From contig JBHGNT010000034.1 in NCBI GenBank assembly GCA_043228905.1, forward strand, positions 1-64,000: a stretch of 64,000 nt of DNA, written 5' to 3'. The notes beneath the pieces were generated by a model. It did no database searches. It saw only the letters and a list, made by a program, of their open reading frames with translations, and was not told the DNA's origin. A program made the translations under genes and the position numbers. This DNA comes from Azolla caroliniana (taxonomy: Eukaryota > Polypodiophyta). Below are positions 34,600 through 45,184 of this stretch, one piece after another; within the stretch, counting starts at the first letter, position 1; every line of letters starts with the position of its first letter.

Positions 34600-35128
34600 T
34601 GTTGATGTCAATTGTTGTCATCTTGTGACTATATTTATAGACTAGTGATCAATATTGATATGGTGAAAAAATGATGAGGTCTTGGATTCCCTTTTCATAG
34701 GGAGCTTGCATCTCCCTGTGCATGGCCTCCATCCATTAACATTTTGTAAGCCACTTTTGTGAAGATTCTGGCCTGGAAACAATTGTTGTCATCACTACAA
34801 AGGTGTAGTGTAGTATCATGAAGCCTTTGATACTCGAATTCGATGAGTAGATTCTTCTCTTGGGCTAAGAAACAATTATGGCAACTTATTTCCCTTGGAC
34901 TATTGTGTTGAGAGTTGTATTGTTGCATGTTGTTTCCATGTCGGCCTCGAGGCAAGAAAGTGATATAATGCGTCTTTGCACGCATTACTGGCTACACTTT
35001 TTTCCATGGATGGACTCATGGAACTCATCATCAGAGGGAATAGTATCATGAACACATAAAAATCCATAAGTTTTGCAAGATTAAACGATGACCTCCTCAA
35101 TATACACCTCAAACCTTAGCCATTACAA
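34600..35128 (-). pseudogene. Possible copia fragment
   Basis: On the minus strand near 34690-34740 the reading WMEAMHREMQAPYEKG resembles the start of copia reverse transcriptase (W..AM..EM). The remainder is too degraded to assign. Confidence 0.35.
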
Positions 35129-35482
35129 TGTGAAGAGACACAAGATAGATAGAATATTGATAGAAGGTAAAAGACTCAAATGTATATTAACAAGGAATAA
35201 GAAAAATAAACTAATAACAACCAAGTACAAAGGAAGGAGGGAGGTGCTTTATATAAAGTCACCCTCTCTCTACGTTCTCTCACTGACACTCACTCCCTTT
35301 AGCAACTATAGAAATTCATTTGTCATGGGGAATGTGGAAACTCATTAGTTATGTGTCACAAAATATGATTCTATGACACCTATTAATGTTTAGAAGGTAG
35401 TGGTGACCTTTGACCTTTGAGTATACACACATTCTCAAAAGGTGTATTCACAAGTAGACTAGGTTGAGTTTGATTCTCAACA
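35129..35482 (-). repeat. LTR of an older minus-strand copia element
   Basis: On the minus strand it starts TGTTGAGAATCAAACTCAAC and is preceded by AAGGGGGG, a purine tract. It shares its first bases and the block with ATAGAATCATATT and GACACATAACT with the outer copia LTR at 9170, so the two belong to related families. The far end (TCTTCACA at 35129) is estimated. Confidence 0.7.
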
Positions 35483-35762
35483 CCCCCCTTCAAGCTCAAC
35501 CATGTCATGACTGAGTCAACTGTCAGGTCGACTATCACTCCCCCTCAAGCTTGGCAAGTCGTAGTTCGAAAAACCAAGCTCGGTCGAAAATTGCCGACGC
35601 TTGTCGGTTCCCAAAGCCTTCGTAAGATGTCGGTTGTCTGAAGATTGGTGTTGATGTGCTAAAGTTCGACATTCCCTGCGAGGACACATTCTCAAATAAA
35701 GTGGTAGTGCACCTCAATATGCTTTGTCCGAGCATGGAAGACGGGGTTTCGAGCAAGATGGA
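35483..35762 (-). pseudogene. Older copia, 3' end of RNase H
   Basis: Minus-strand remains of the RNase H end (reading CSDKAY.GALPLYLRMCPR-like in broken frames) between the LTR at 35129-35482 and the intact copia insertion at 35763. The gene continues at 41249. Confidence 0.55.
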
Positions 35763-35938
35763 TGTCGAATACATGTGTATAATGGACGTATTCACACTAT
35801 CTCGTTTTGGCCATTTATGTAATTAGCATAAAGGGTAGTTGCCCTAAGTCAGTCACTATATATAGTGACCTTGTAACCTCTTTGTGAGGTTGGTTGTTGT
35901 ATTGTTGCTTTGTGAAATAAAGAGTCTTTTGTGTGTGT

Positions 35939-35982
<44 letters not shown>

Positions 35983-36067
35983 AACGACCTACATTCTGTC
36001 ATACGCAGGGAATAAACAGGGATCGAATGCTTCTTGATCTTCCGCACTGACGACTTTGCTTACAACA
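35763..36067 (+). repeat. Intact copia 5' LTR
   Basis: 305 bp, TGTCGAATAC...GCTTACAACA. It holds the TATA-containing palindrome 35852-35869, an AATAAA at about 35917-35922, and a GT/CT microsatellite at about 35929-35978. Confidence 0.95.
35852..35869 (+). promoter_or_regulatory. LTR TATA region, perfect palindrome
   Basis: GTCACTATATATAGTGAC is an 18-bp perfect inverted repeat centred on the TATA box of the LTR promoter. It is conserved at 41036-41053 in the other LTR. Confidence 0.65.
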
Positions 36068-36069
36068 TC

Positions 36070-36080
36070 TGGTATCAGAG
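36070..36080 (+). promoter_or_regulatory. Primer binding site, intact copia
   Basis: TGGTATCAGAG, two bases after the 5' LTR; initiator Met-tRNA type. Confidence 0.92.
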
Positions 36081-36736
36081 CCTGCACAGTAGTCGGTTCT
36101 TCAATCCGCTGTCGGCCGTCGTCTCAGCATTCGGTTTCCTGCGTCATTCGAAGAAGAGAGAAGAAGAAGAAAAACCAGGTTTGCATCTCATCGCGTTAGA
36201 TTATCTTGCTTGGAGTAAGCCAGCAGGTCGTACTCCGTTCCTTGTGATCGTAACCGCTCGAGGTGAAATCCCCTTGTGCAACATTGACACGATCGTGCTC
36301 CACTTGGTTAAACGGCATCCGAAAAGGTCATTGAACGCTACTCGCCGCTCGTTGTAACCACTCGGTGCAGATCGGTCTCAAGACAACAACCCCAAATTCG
36401 TGCTTCATCTGGCTGATCGACATTCAGGAGGATCAGTTGGATCCGTCTCTCTCGTTGCTGCAATCAACCGAAGCAAAATCGGTCCAGATAATCGGTTTTA
36501 ATAATCGGTATTCGGCATATATATCCGAACCGAACCGGGCTCACTCCGACTCGGCAACATTCGGGAAGACCAGTCGGTTCTGTCCCTCAAGCTACCGGAG
36601 TCAATTCGAGCAAGTTCCGAAGCCGAACCGACTCGGGTTCAAATCCGACTAGAACGATATCGGGTGAGCCAACCGGCTGCACTCCAACAAGGTTCGTAGT
36701 CAACTCCAAACCGAGCTTCGTCAACCGAAACCAAAT

Positions 36737-39700
36737 TTGATGGCATCAACATCCGGCTCGTCAGAAATGAGTCTACGCAAGTTCGATGGATCGAACTTCA
36801 ACTTCTGGAAGGAACAAATGCAGGACTATCTCATAGTCAAGGGGCAAATCGATCCCATCGAAAATGAAGAACCTCCAGAAGGATACAAACCAATTGAGTG
36901 GCAGAAGCTGGACAGAATCGTCTGCGCCACGATTCGGATGCACCTATCGGAATCGGTATACTTTACGGTGCAATCGTGTACGACAGCATTCGAACTGTGG
37001 AAAACGCTGTCGGACACCTACGAAAAGAAGGTCGCCGCAACGAAGATGTTTCTGATCCGGCGCCTCTACAACTTGCGGATGAAAGAATCCGATTCGGTTC
37101 AAGCACACCTCAATGAGTACGAAAGCATAAGCTCCCAAATCTCGTCACAGGGGATGGCAATCGAGGATGAGCTTAGAGCAATGATACTCATGAGCAGCCT
37201 TCCCTCATCATGGGAAACTTTCGTCACAACTGTGTGCAACGCGTCAACCACGGCTGTCAAATACTCCGAAGTCACGAGCGCAATTCTGACCGAAGCAGCT
37301 CGGAGAAAGTCTTTTGCCAAAGACTCAACGGACGACGCCTACGTAGTACAAGGTTCGACAGACCGATCGAACATACGAGGAAGAGATTCCTCACGACCGC
37401 CGAACAATCAACGAAGACGGAGCCAGTCACGGGATAACCGAACCTGCAACTATTGCAAGAAACCCGGACACATCAAAGCCGACTGCCGCGCACTCAAGAA
37501 CAAGAACAACAAGAAGAGTGGCCGGCATGAGGAGGTCAACTACGTCAGCTTCTCAGCTGATGTGCTACCAGACGACCCAAATATACTATCAATCGAAAAT
37601 CCAGTCGAATCAGAAGTTCTACTCACGACTGAAGAGTCGAGCACATGGCTCTTAGATTCGGGCGCGTCGTTTCACGTGACTCCTCATCGATCCCAATTTC
37701 GGCAATATACGATCCGCCACTCCGACTCAGTTCGAGTCGGTAACTCGCAACACTGTGACATCATCGGAATCGGCACAGTAGAGCTCAACCTTGCAGGTGG
37801 CTCAACACTTGTACTCCACAATGTCCGACATGTACCCGAGCTCTCAAGGCCATTGATCTCAGTCGGACAACTAGATGAAGACGGCATTCGTGCCGGTTTT
37901 TCTTCGGGAGGGTGGACACTCCACAGGGGGAACCTCCTGCTTGCTAGAGGACCCAAGATACACTCATTGTATCCGTTACATGTTACGCTCAGAGAGGGTA
38001 ACCTGTTTTTGGTGGATATTCCTGTGTCATCACTATGGCACCGAAGATTAGGACACCTCAGCAAGGCCGGCATCACGCACCTATCTAGAGCCGGATACAT
38101 CCCCAAACTCTCCTTCTCGGACCATCAATTCTGCGAGCATTGCCAGTATGGCAAACAAGCAGCCGCGTCACACCCGACATCAGCACCAAGAGAAACGAGA
38201 CCTCTTGATTTAGTCCATTCGGACGTCTGTGGCCCAATGCCGCATCAGTCTCTAGGCGGTGCCTCTTACTTCGTCACTTTTATTGACGATTCGACTCGCA
38301 AGGTGTGGGCTTATCCAATTCGTACCAAAGATCGGGTCTTCTCGATCTTCACCGATTGGCTCGCTATGGTAGAAAATCAAACCGACCGAAAGCTGAAATG
38401 CCTTCGGACAGACAATGGGGGAGAGTTCAAATCCGAAGAATTCGTCAAATTCTGCCGACAACGCGGCATCCGACGTGAATTTACGGCACCACACAGCTCG
38501 GAGCAAAACGGGATTGCCGAACGAATGAATCGGACAATCCAAGAAAGGATAGTTTCCATGCTCCAACACTCCGGACTGTCGGATGGCTTCTGGGCAGAGG
38601 CTCTACTCACGGCAGTACACATAATCAATATGTCGCCAAGTAGACCTCTAGGACTTCAAATTCCTCAGGAACTATGGATCGGCAGTAAGCCGAATTACGA
38701 CAAGCTGAGGATCTTCGGATGCGAGGCGTACGCCCTTATTCCGAAAGATGATCGCCGAAAACTTGCACCTCGGTCCAGGAAATGCATTTTCCTTGGATAT
38801 GGATCCGACGGCGAAATGGGATACCGACTCTGGGACCCCGAACGCAGGCAAATCGTTCGAAGTTCGGACGTTGTGTTCAACGAGTCGGCTATGAATCCAC
38901 CAGTCGAAAAACCGATCGAAGTCCGAAGGGTAACATTTTCCGATGTGCCGACCCTTCAAGAAGGCCCCGCTCTCAACACACGGTCAGCTTCACGGGTAGC
39001 TGAACCTTACACTACCGACTCGGACGACTCCGACTCGGCACAGCAGAACAATTCGCTTTCGGACCATCCGACCTCGATACCCGATGCGACCAGTCCACTC
39101 ATACCTCGACGATCCGAGAGACTGTCGCAACCTCCGGAGAGGTATTCTCCTGGAATTTTCTTCACCGACGCCGGCGAACCGACGTCTTACGAAGAAGCAT
39201 CGACATCTGTCGATTCCGCCACCTGGCATCTGGCGATGGAGTCGGAAATGCACTCCATTCGGGCAAACCAGACTTGGGATCTGGTCGAATTACCTAGGAA
39301 CCGACGTGCTCTCCCTTGCAAGTGGGTTTATCGACTAAAAGAGACGTCTGATTCGACCACCCCAAAGTACAAGGCCAGATTAGTTGCGAAGGGCTTCCGA
39401 CAAGAATATGGCGTCGACTTCGACGAGATTTTTTCACCAGTGGTGAAAATGACAACCCTTCGTTTTCTGCTCGGCGTCGTGGCAGCCGACAACTTGGAGC
39501 TGATTCAGCTAGATGTCAAAACAGCCTTCCTCCATGGTGATCTCGAGGAGGAAATTTATATGGAGCAGCCAAAAGGCTTCGTGGCAACTGGCCAAGAACA
39601 TCTAGTCTGCCGACTCAGGAAGAGTCTATACGGCCTCAAACAGGCACCGCGACAATGGTACAAGAAGTTCGACGACTTCATCCAATCGATCGGCTTCTCC

Positions 39701-40753
39701 AAAAGCGATGAGGACCATTGTCTCTTCACCAACACAGCTCAAGATGGATCACCCATCTTCCTCATCATCTACGTGGACGACATGCTAATTTCTGGACGCC
39801 ACGCGGGCGAACTTGCCGATCTCGTTCGGCAACTGCGGTTGAAGTTTGCCATGAAGGACCTCGGTCCGGCACGACACATCCTTGGCATGAAAATTAGTCG
39901 GCATCGCGATAAACGACATCTCTTTTTGTCTCAGACCGACTATATCGGACGTGTCTTGGAACGCTTCAACATGCAATCAGCCAAATCTGCTTCAACCCCG
40001 CTCCCAATGAATCTTCGGCTCTCTCAGCGAGACTGCCCGACATACGGCCCGGAGGGGGAAGATATGAAGTCGGTACCGTATGCACCGGCAGTCGGCTCCC
40101 TTATGTACCTGATGGTCGCGACACGGCCTGATATTTCTCATGCCGTAGGAGTCGTTAGCAGATTTATGCACAATCCTGGCCGATCGCATTGGAATGCAGT
40201 CAAGCATGTGTTCAGATATCTGGCTGGCACAAAAGACCATGGCATTCTTTTCGGTCCGAACCGAACCTCAGGCGTAGTCGGTTACACCAACTCGGATTTC
40301 GCCGGCTGTATAGACAGTCGGAAATCAACAACCGGATACTGCTTCAAATTCGGCAATGGAGCAATTTCGTGGAAGTCGAAACTTCAGGAGTGCACAGCGA
40401 CCTCAACGACCGAAGCAGAATATGTAGCTGCGTCCGACGCAGCAAAAGAAGCTTTGTGGCTCGGTCGGTTGGCGCACACGTTTCGACAAGTCGACCATGA
40501 CTCGGCTCCAGTTGTCTACAGCGACAGTCAAGGTGCTGTTGCCTTGTCGAAAAATCCGGTTCACCACAACGCCTCCAAACACATCGACGTTCGATATCAC
40601 TTCGTTCGGGACTGCGTCATTTCAGGGAAAATCGGTCTAGAGAAAATATCCACAACCGACAATGTCGCAGATGGAATGACCAAATGTCTCTCGGCAGACC
40701 GTTTTCGGTCTCTTCGGCATCAGATGGGCGTAACGACAAACCAGTCCGGTTAG
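36737..40753 (+). CDS. Intact copia gag-pol polyprotein
   Basis: 1338 aa, single frame, copia order. Gag occupies about residues 1-235 (RKFDGSNFNFWKEQMQDYL). The zinc knuckle CNYCKKPGHIKADC starts near residue 237. Aspartic protease has DSGAS at about 307. The integrase zinc region (HRRLGHLSKAGI...CEHCQYGKQ) is followed by a catalytic core with the first Asp near 496 (LVHSDVCGP), then TDNGGEFKSEEF and NGIAERMNR. Reverse transcriptase has KARLVAKGFRQEYGVDF, QLDVKTAFLHGDLEEEIYM and YVDDM at 1012-1016. RNase H has GYTNSDFAGC, TSTTEAEYVAASDA and YSDSQGAVALSKNP. All catalytic motifs appear present. The start is the first ATG after a 670-bp leader. The likely role is autonomous retrotransposition. 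Confidence 0.95.
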   Translation: MMASTSGSSEMSLRKFDGSNFNFWKEQMQDYLIVKGQIDPIENEEPPEGYKPIEWQKLDRIVCATIRMHLSESVYFTVQSCTTAFELWKTLSDTYEKKVAATKMFLIRRLYNLRMKESDSVQAHLNEYESISSQISSQGMAIEDELRAMILMSSLPSSWETFVTTVCNASTTAVKYSEVTSAILTEAARRKSFAKDSTDDAYVVQGSTDRSNIRGRDSSRPPNNQRRRSQSRDNRTCNYCKKPGHIKADCRALKNKNNKKSGRHEEVNYVSFSADVLPDDPNILSIENPVESEVLLTTEESSTWLLDSGASFHVTPHRSQFRQYTIRHSDSVRVGNSQHCDIIGIGTVELNLAGGSTLVLHNVRHVPELSRPLISVGQLDEDGIRAGFSSGGWTLHRGNLLLARGPKIHSLYPLHVTLREGNLFLVDIPVSSLWHRRLGHLSKAGITHLSRAGYIPKLSFSDHQFCEHCQYGKQAAASHPTSAPRETRPLDLVHSDVCGPMPHQSLGGASYFVTFIDDSTRKVWAYPIRTKDRVFSIFTDWLAMVENQTDRKLKCLRTDNGGEFKSEEFVKFCRQRGIRREFTAPHSSEQNGIAERMNRTIQERIVSMLQHSGLSDGFWAEALLTAVHIINMSPSRPLGLQIPQELWIGSKPNYDKLRIFGCEAYALIPKDDRRKLAPRSRKCIFLGYGSDGEMGYRLWDPERRQIVRSSDVVFNESAMNPPVEKPIEVRRVTFSDVPTLQEGPALNTRSASRVAEPYTTDSDDSDSAQQNNSLSDHPTSIPDATSPLIPRRSERLSQPPERYSPGIFFTDAGEPTSYEEASTSVDSATWHLAMESEMHSIRANQTWDLVELPRNRRALPCKWVYRLKETSDSTTPKYKARLVAKGFRQEYGVDFDEIFSPVVKMTTLRFLLGVVAADNLELIQLDVKTAFLHGDLEEEIYMEQPKGFVATGQEHLVCRLRKSLYGLKQAPRQWYKKFDDFIQSIGFSKSDEDHCLFTNTAQDGSPIFLIIYVDDMLISGRHAGELADLVRQLRLKFAMKDLGPARHILGMKISRHRDKRHLFLSQTDYIGRVLERFNMQSAKSASTPLPMNLRLSQRDCPTYGPEGEDMKSVPYAPAVGSLMYLMVATRPDISHAVGVVSRFMHNPGRSHWNAVKHVFRYLAGTKDHGILFGPNRTSGVVGYTNSDFAGCIDSRKSTTGYCFKFGNGAISWKSKLQECTATSTTEAEYVAASDAAKEALWLGRLAHTFRQVDHDSAPVVYSDSQGAVALSKNPVHHNASKHIDVRYHFVRDCVISGKIGLEKISTTDNVADGMTKCLSADRFRSLRHQMGVTTNQSG

Positions 40754-40946
40754 AGCCGGACACAGAGCAGGATGGTTCCCGACAACCGACATCAGCTCCT
40801 TAATGATCGGCTTCAACTGTTCCGACCCGACCAGTTCGGTCTTCTGTCTTCGGATCCTGCCGACTCGAACAAAGCTGATATGTCCGAGAACCTAAGTATA
40901 TACCTGTAATCTTAGATAACCCATGTATACGCCCATTACGGGGGAG

Positions 40947-41113
40947 TGTCGAATACATGTGTATAATGGACGTATTCACACTATCTCGTTTTGGCCATTT
41001 ATGTAATTAGCATAAAGGGTAGTTGCCCTAAGTCAGTCACTATATATAGTGACCTTGTAACCTCTTTGTGAGGTTGGTTGTTGTATTGTTGCTTTGTGAA
41101 ATAAAGAGTCTTT

Positions 41114-41158
<45 letters not shown>

Positions 41159-41243
41159 AACGACCTACATTCTGTCATACGCAGGGAATAAACAGGGATC
41201 GAATGCTTCTTGATCTTCCGCACTGACGACTTTGCTTACAACA
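40947..41243 (+). repeat. Intact copia 3' LTR
   Basis: 297 bp, the same as 35763-36067 except for a microsatellite of CT only, about 8 bp shorter. It is preceded by ACGGGGGAG. Confidence 0.95.
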
Positions 41244-41248
41244 ATGGA

Positions 41249-42563
41249 TACTATTGAGATTGTTGTAGTAGAGCAATATTGGATCATTGATGGAGACGTC
41301 CAGATCCTTAATAAGTATCCTCTTGAGCCATATCGTTTCACATGGAGCTACAACTGCACCCCTGTATTCGGCTTCTATGCTTGACAATGCAATGGTTGAT
41401 TGCTTCTTACTGCTCCATGATATGGCTCCGTTGTCAATTGAAAATACAAAGCTTGAAGTTGATCGTCGATCAGCTTTGTAGTCGGCCCAGTCGGCATTTG
41501 TATATCCTCTGAGTCGAATTGGCGTGGCCTCATAGTTCATCGTTCCACTCACGTATCGTAACACTCGCTTAGCACAATCCAAATGAATATCACGTGGAGT
41601 TTGCATGAATTGACTAAGGAGGCCGACTAGATAGTTGAGGTCAGGTCAAGTTATCATGAGGTAGATAAGACTTCTGACAAGTTTCCGATAGCGTGTTGGC
41701 TCACATTCAATTGTGTTTGAGTCGAGATCTAGTTCGAGGCTTCAGCAGAGAGGGGTGGCGACGGGCTTACACTTTGTCATCCCAAACTTGAAGAGCAGAT
41801 TGAGGATATAGTGTTGTTGGGAGATCATGATGCCGCATGGAGTTCAAATTACTGCAATACCTAGGAAGTAATGAAGCACTTTCATGTCCATCATTTCAAA
41901 TTTGTCGGAGAGGAAGGACTTGGCACGTAGAGGATGATAAAAATTGAACTTCCAAAATCACTTCTGACATAGAGAGAGTTGTTGGATTTTGACACTCTGA
42001 AGCCAATTCGATGAAGATATTGAGTGACCTTGGAATGTCAAGCCTGTGGCATTTGTTTAAGGTTGTATAGTGGCTTCTTTAGTCAATACACTATTGTCGA
42101 ATTAATGCTTGATTTGACGTCGGGTGGTTGGATCATGTACACCTCTTCTTCTAATTCACCTTGCAGAAAGACATTCTTTATGTTTGGATTTGGTGGAAGT
42201 ACTACCGTTTTGCCGTTGCAAGTGCAACCATGGTTTAAACAGTCGTAATCTTTGCCACTAGGGCAAAGGTCTCTTCATAGTCTACACCGTGCGTTTGTGC
42301 GTAGCCTTTTGCTATGGTCAGGCTTTATAGTGATTCACAGAGTCGTTGGCATTATACTTCACCTTGAATATCCATCTGCATCTGATTACCTTCTTGTGAG
42401 GTGAGTGAGGAATGAGATTGCATGTCTTGTTCTTACTGAGAGCCCGCGCCTCCTCATTCATTGCTTCGGCCCATCATGGATCTTTAAGTGCTTCGGAAAA
42501 ACTTATCAGTGCTCGAACAACTACCACCTTTATCATAAGGTGTAAAAATAGTGTGTGGAAGTT
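41249..42563 (-). pseudogene. Older copia reverse transcriptase-RNase H, right part
   Basis: A minus-strand open stretch (41249-41606) reads CAKRVLRYVSGT, GYTNADWADYKADRRSTSSF and SSIEAEYRGAVVAPCETIWL, clear copia RNase H. Upstream on that strand, broken frames to about 42500 carry reverse transcriptase remains (for example the MYDPPDVKSS...-like region near 42120). The domain is split from 35483-35762 by the intact element. Gag and integrase are not seen to the right, so it is 5'-truncated. Confidence 0.8.
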
Positions 42564-42802
42564 TGTAGACACAACCGCCTCGGCCGGATGGCAACAAAAA
42601 ACAGAACAAAGGTTTAATGTAAGCTTGAGACACACACAGAGTACACGGGAGAGACAAAGAGAGTAGAACAATAAAAGTCTATTTCAAAATACTCTATGGA
42701 CTTTGTACATACAAAATTTGCTTTAGAGCACTTTTTATACAAGTCCTTAAAATGACTCATAAAAGTACTGACAAGTACTTCAATGCTCGATGTACCCTAA
42801 CA
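42564..42802 (-). repeat. Copia LTR fragment
   Basis: On the minus strand it starts TGTTAGGGTACATCGAGCAT and contains TATACAAGTCC and GTACTTCAATGCTC (plus strand), as in the inner copia LTR at 11993. No paired LTR or target duplication was found. The left limit is approximate. Confidence 0.5.
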
Positions 42803-43324
42803 TTTTCCCAAGTGTTTGTGCATCTTTAGCGGAGATGCCCCTTCCTTGAGCCCAGTGACACGTACAATTAGGCGCCAAGCTTGACACATTTTCTCTTCCT
42901 CAAGGGTAGTGTTTATAATATTTTCATCTTTTAGTTCCTTTTTAATGTTATGTTTTACTACATTGACCCAACTGGTCTTCGTTAATCCCAAGCCGCTTCT
43001 TACCTTTTCCTTAACCTTTTTAATGTCGTCCTTAATATCCTCTAGGGAGGATATTTCATCATTTTCCCTAGATGTCTCGATGTCATTAAGTAATTTCTGA
43101 AAGTTGATGTTTTCTATTTTGAGTTTCGTTATTTCAGCCATAAGCATGTCTTTTTCTTCCCCATCTTTTTGCTTTTGAGATTCGGCCTCTTTTGTCCATT
43201 TTTTCATTTCATTCTCTATTTTAACTAAACCATTAAAGACATCTAAGAATTCTTCGTTATTTATAGTTTCGTCGTGTATTTCCTTATGATCTTTAGTTCG
43301 TTTAGAAGCCATGTTGTAATTCAA
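42797..43324 (-). pseudogene. Coiled-coil ORF, LINE ORF1-like fragment
   Basis: 175 aa from the ATG at 43324: a lysine/glutamate-rich coiled coil (FNGLVKIENEMKKWTKEAES, MLMAEITKLKIENINFQKLL), then WVNVVKHNIKKEL and IVRVTGLKEGASPLK. The last part resembles the RVxGLxE step that follows the coiled coil in LINE ORF1-type proteins. A frameshift follows (DAQTLGKMLG in the other frame), and the frame is cut by the LTR fragment ending at 42802. The identity is tentative; a host gene relic is possible. Confidence 0.45.
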
Positions 43325-43874
43325 AAGATAAAAGAAAAGGACGAAAAAGAACGGAAAACTTAGCGAGCATCGGTGGATGTCTCATTCACTTCATGAGCTC
43401 GCAATCAACCCACCAAAGAGAGACCTTGCGCGCCAAGTACAAGAGCCCACACCGTAGGAACACACTCTACTGAGGAACCCACGTATGCATGGCCACAACT
43501 AACAATAGTGATGGTCGCTCAACAACGACGACGGTCAGCGCGACGTGTCGGCAAACGCGTGACAACGGTAGTGGCAGCAGACGGCGACAACGACGATGGA
43601 GAAATATCGAGACATACTCGGACTATTAGATACTTTAGATATAAAGAAATTAGGCAGATATATCTTAGAGCTAAAACAACATAGAGAGAATAAACTACAA
43701 AATGTTGACAATAAAGTTTCTAATATTCACCAATATATAACGAATGAAGTTTTTCAGGGATAATGGGAGACAACGAATGTGGACACACCTACACCACTCA
43801 GTCTCTTCCTTGATGAAGCAGAAAACCAAAGAAGAACTAAACGCCATTGGATATCGGGAACTCAACGTGGTATA

Positions 43875-44618
43875 TGTTGAGAACTCGACGTTCCTTATGT
43901 CCGACGCTCGGCCACAACCGAGATTCTTTTCATACACAGAAAAACAGGTAATAAAAAAAAAACGCGACACAAAGGGGAGAAATGGTACACAGGAGGTTTA
44001 CGTGGAAAACCCCAAAATAGGGGAAAAAACCACGGCAGCCCACAGGCTGCAAACTGTCACTCTGTAGGAATATACAACAGTGAGTTCATTGAGGCAACGA
44101 CCTCGTGCTCTCAGATCTTCGCCACAGGCGGCGGTTATAACAGAGGCAACGACCTCGTCTCTCTCTCTCTCTCTCTCTCTGTATAGTTACGCGCTCTCTC
44201 TTCTTCTTGCACCAACAAGGAAGAATGACAACAACAAAAACGACACACCTAAAAGTTTGCCCTAAGTCATATTTATACTAATATGACTTTCCGGCTATTT
44301 ACAAACGTAGCCTCGATGGGCTCTCAGAGACATATTTACGAATATGTCTCTTCCTTCGGTTCATACCGGGCCTACACCATCCGGCTCTCCGCAGTCGGGT
44401 ACTCCCCATCCGGTTCATACCGGGTCTACACCATCCGGCTCTCCGCAGTCGGGTACTCCTCATCCGGTTCATACCGGGTCTACACCATCCGGCTCTCCGC
44501 AATCGGGTACTCCCCATCCGGTTCATACCGTTTCGGCCTCGGCCTGTTGGCCTCGGCCGAGTTTGTTCGTCGGCACTGTTCTTCTCCCTTCCCATCCGGA
44601 GGGACCTGTTTCCTAACA
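43875..44618. mobile_element. Solo LTR with target duplication GTATA
   Basis: 744 bp with TGTTGAG...CTAACA ends, flanked by an exact 5-bp duplication GTATA (43870-43874 and 44619-44623). No internal coding or second LTR is present, so it is the product of LTR-LTR recombination. It contains a CT microsatellite (44158-44180) and the 54-bp tandem repeat 44357-44540. The orientation is not certain. Confidence 0.85.
44357..44540 (+). repeat. 54-bp tandem repeat inside the solo LTR
   Basis: Three full units and a partial fourth, starting at 44357, 44411, 44465 and 44519. The unit begins CGGTTCATACCGGGTCTACA. Only a few differences separate the units. Confidence 0.92.
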
Positions 44619-44737
44619 GTATAGACGCAATTAAGAAAATAAGGGAACGTGAGCTACACCACCTGGAAGCCATGGTTGGGGTACCTTCTACCTTCTACAC
44701 CAGGACCATGGGTCACACCCACACCGAAACCCTTTGA

Positions 44738-45120
44738 CCTCCCACTTCTTTTCGAGAGGCTTGGATGGAAATGAAACTAGGCCAAATACAAAGTCATTTC
44801 CTTTATTGAATATGTTACACCATAGCATGTTTTGTACAATACTAGAACTCTTTTAGTTTAAGTAAATGCTCTATTTTGTTGTACACCGATTGTCTCATGG
44901 ACCAAAATTTGGCCTTAGAAGACGTTAATATATTGTGGTGTGCATGTGTTCCTTTGTGCGACCCTTTTAGCACACCCTTTTTAGCGTGCATGTAGCAAAG
45001 CCAACCCAAATGGGTACCTTTGTATCTTCTATAAATTGAACAATAAGTAAGAAGCTAACTAGGTTGGTTTTGATCTCTTTAAGTGCATTTCACAATATCT
45101 TTCTTTCTCTATCTCTCTCA

Positions 45121-45184
<64 letters not shown>

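Larger units (their letters stand above)
35763..41243 (+). mobile_element. Complete, apparently intact copia retrotransposon
   Basis: 5481 bp. LTRs 35763-36067 and 40947-41243, target duplication ATGGA (35758-35762 and 41244-41248), primer site 36070-36080, purine tract 40939-40946 and one uninterrupted 1338-codon gag-pol frame. By eye the two LTRs are identical outside the GT/CT microsatellite, pointing to a very recent insertion. It landed inside an older minus-strand copia RNase H region. Confidence 0.95.
43596..44737 (+). pseudogene. Unknown small ORF split by a solo LTR
   Basis: The frame starts at the ATG at 43596 (MEKYRDILGLLDTLDIKKLG...), has one TAA at 43761-43763, continues to 43874, and, when the solo LTR and one GTATA are removed, stays in phase to the TGA at 44735-44737. 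It would encode about 130 residues with a basic central part (KKIRERELHHLEAM). No family recognised; it could be chance. Confidence 0.3.

Noticed and set aside
44283-44673. Repeat proteins on both strands with an 18-residue period
   Set aside because: Produced by the 54-bp tandem repeat in the solo LTR. Both strands are open because 54 is a multiple of three and the unit lacks stops.
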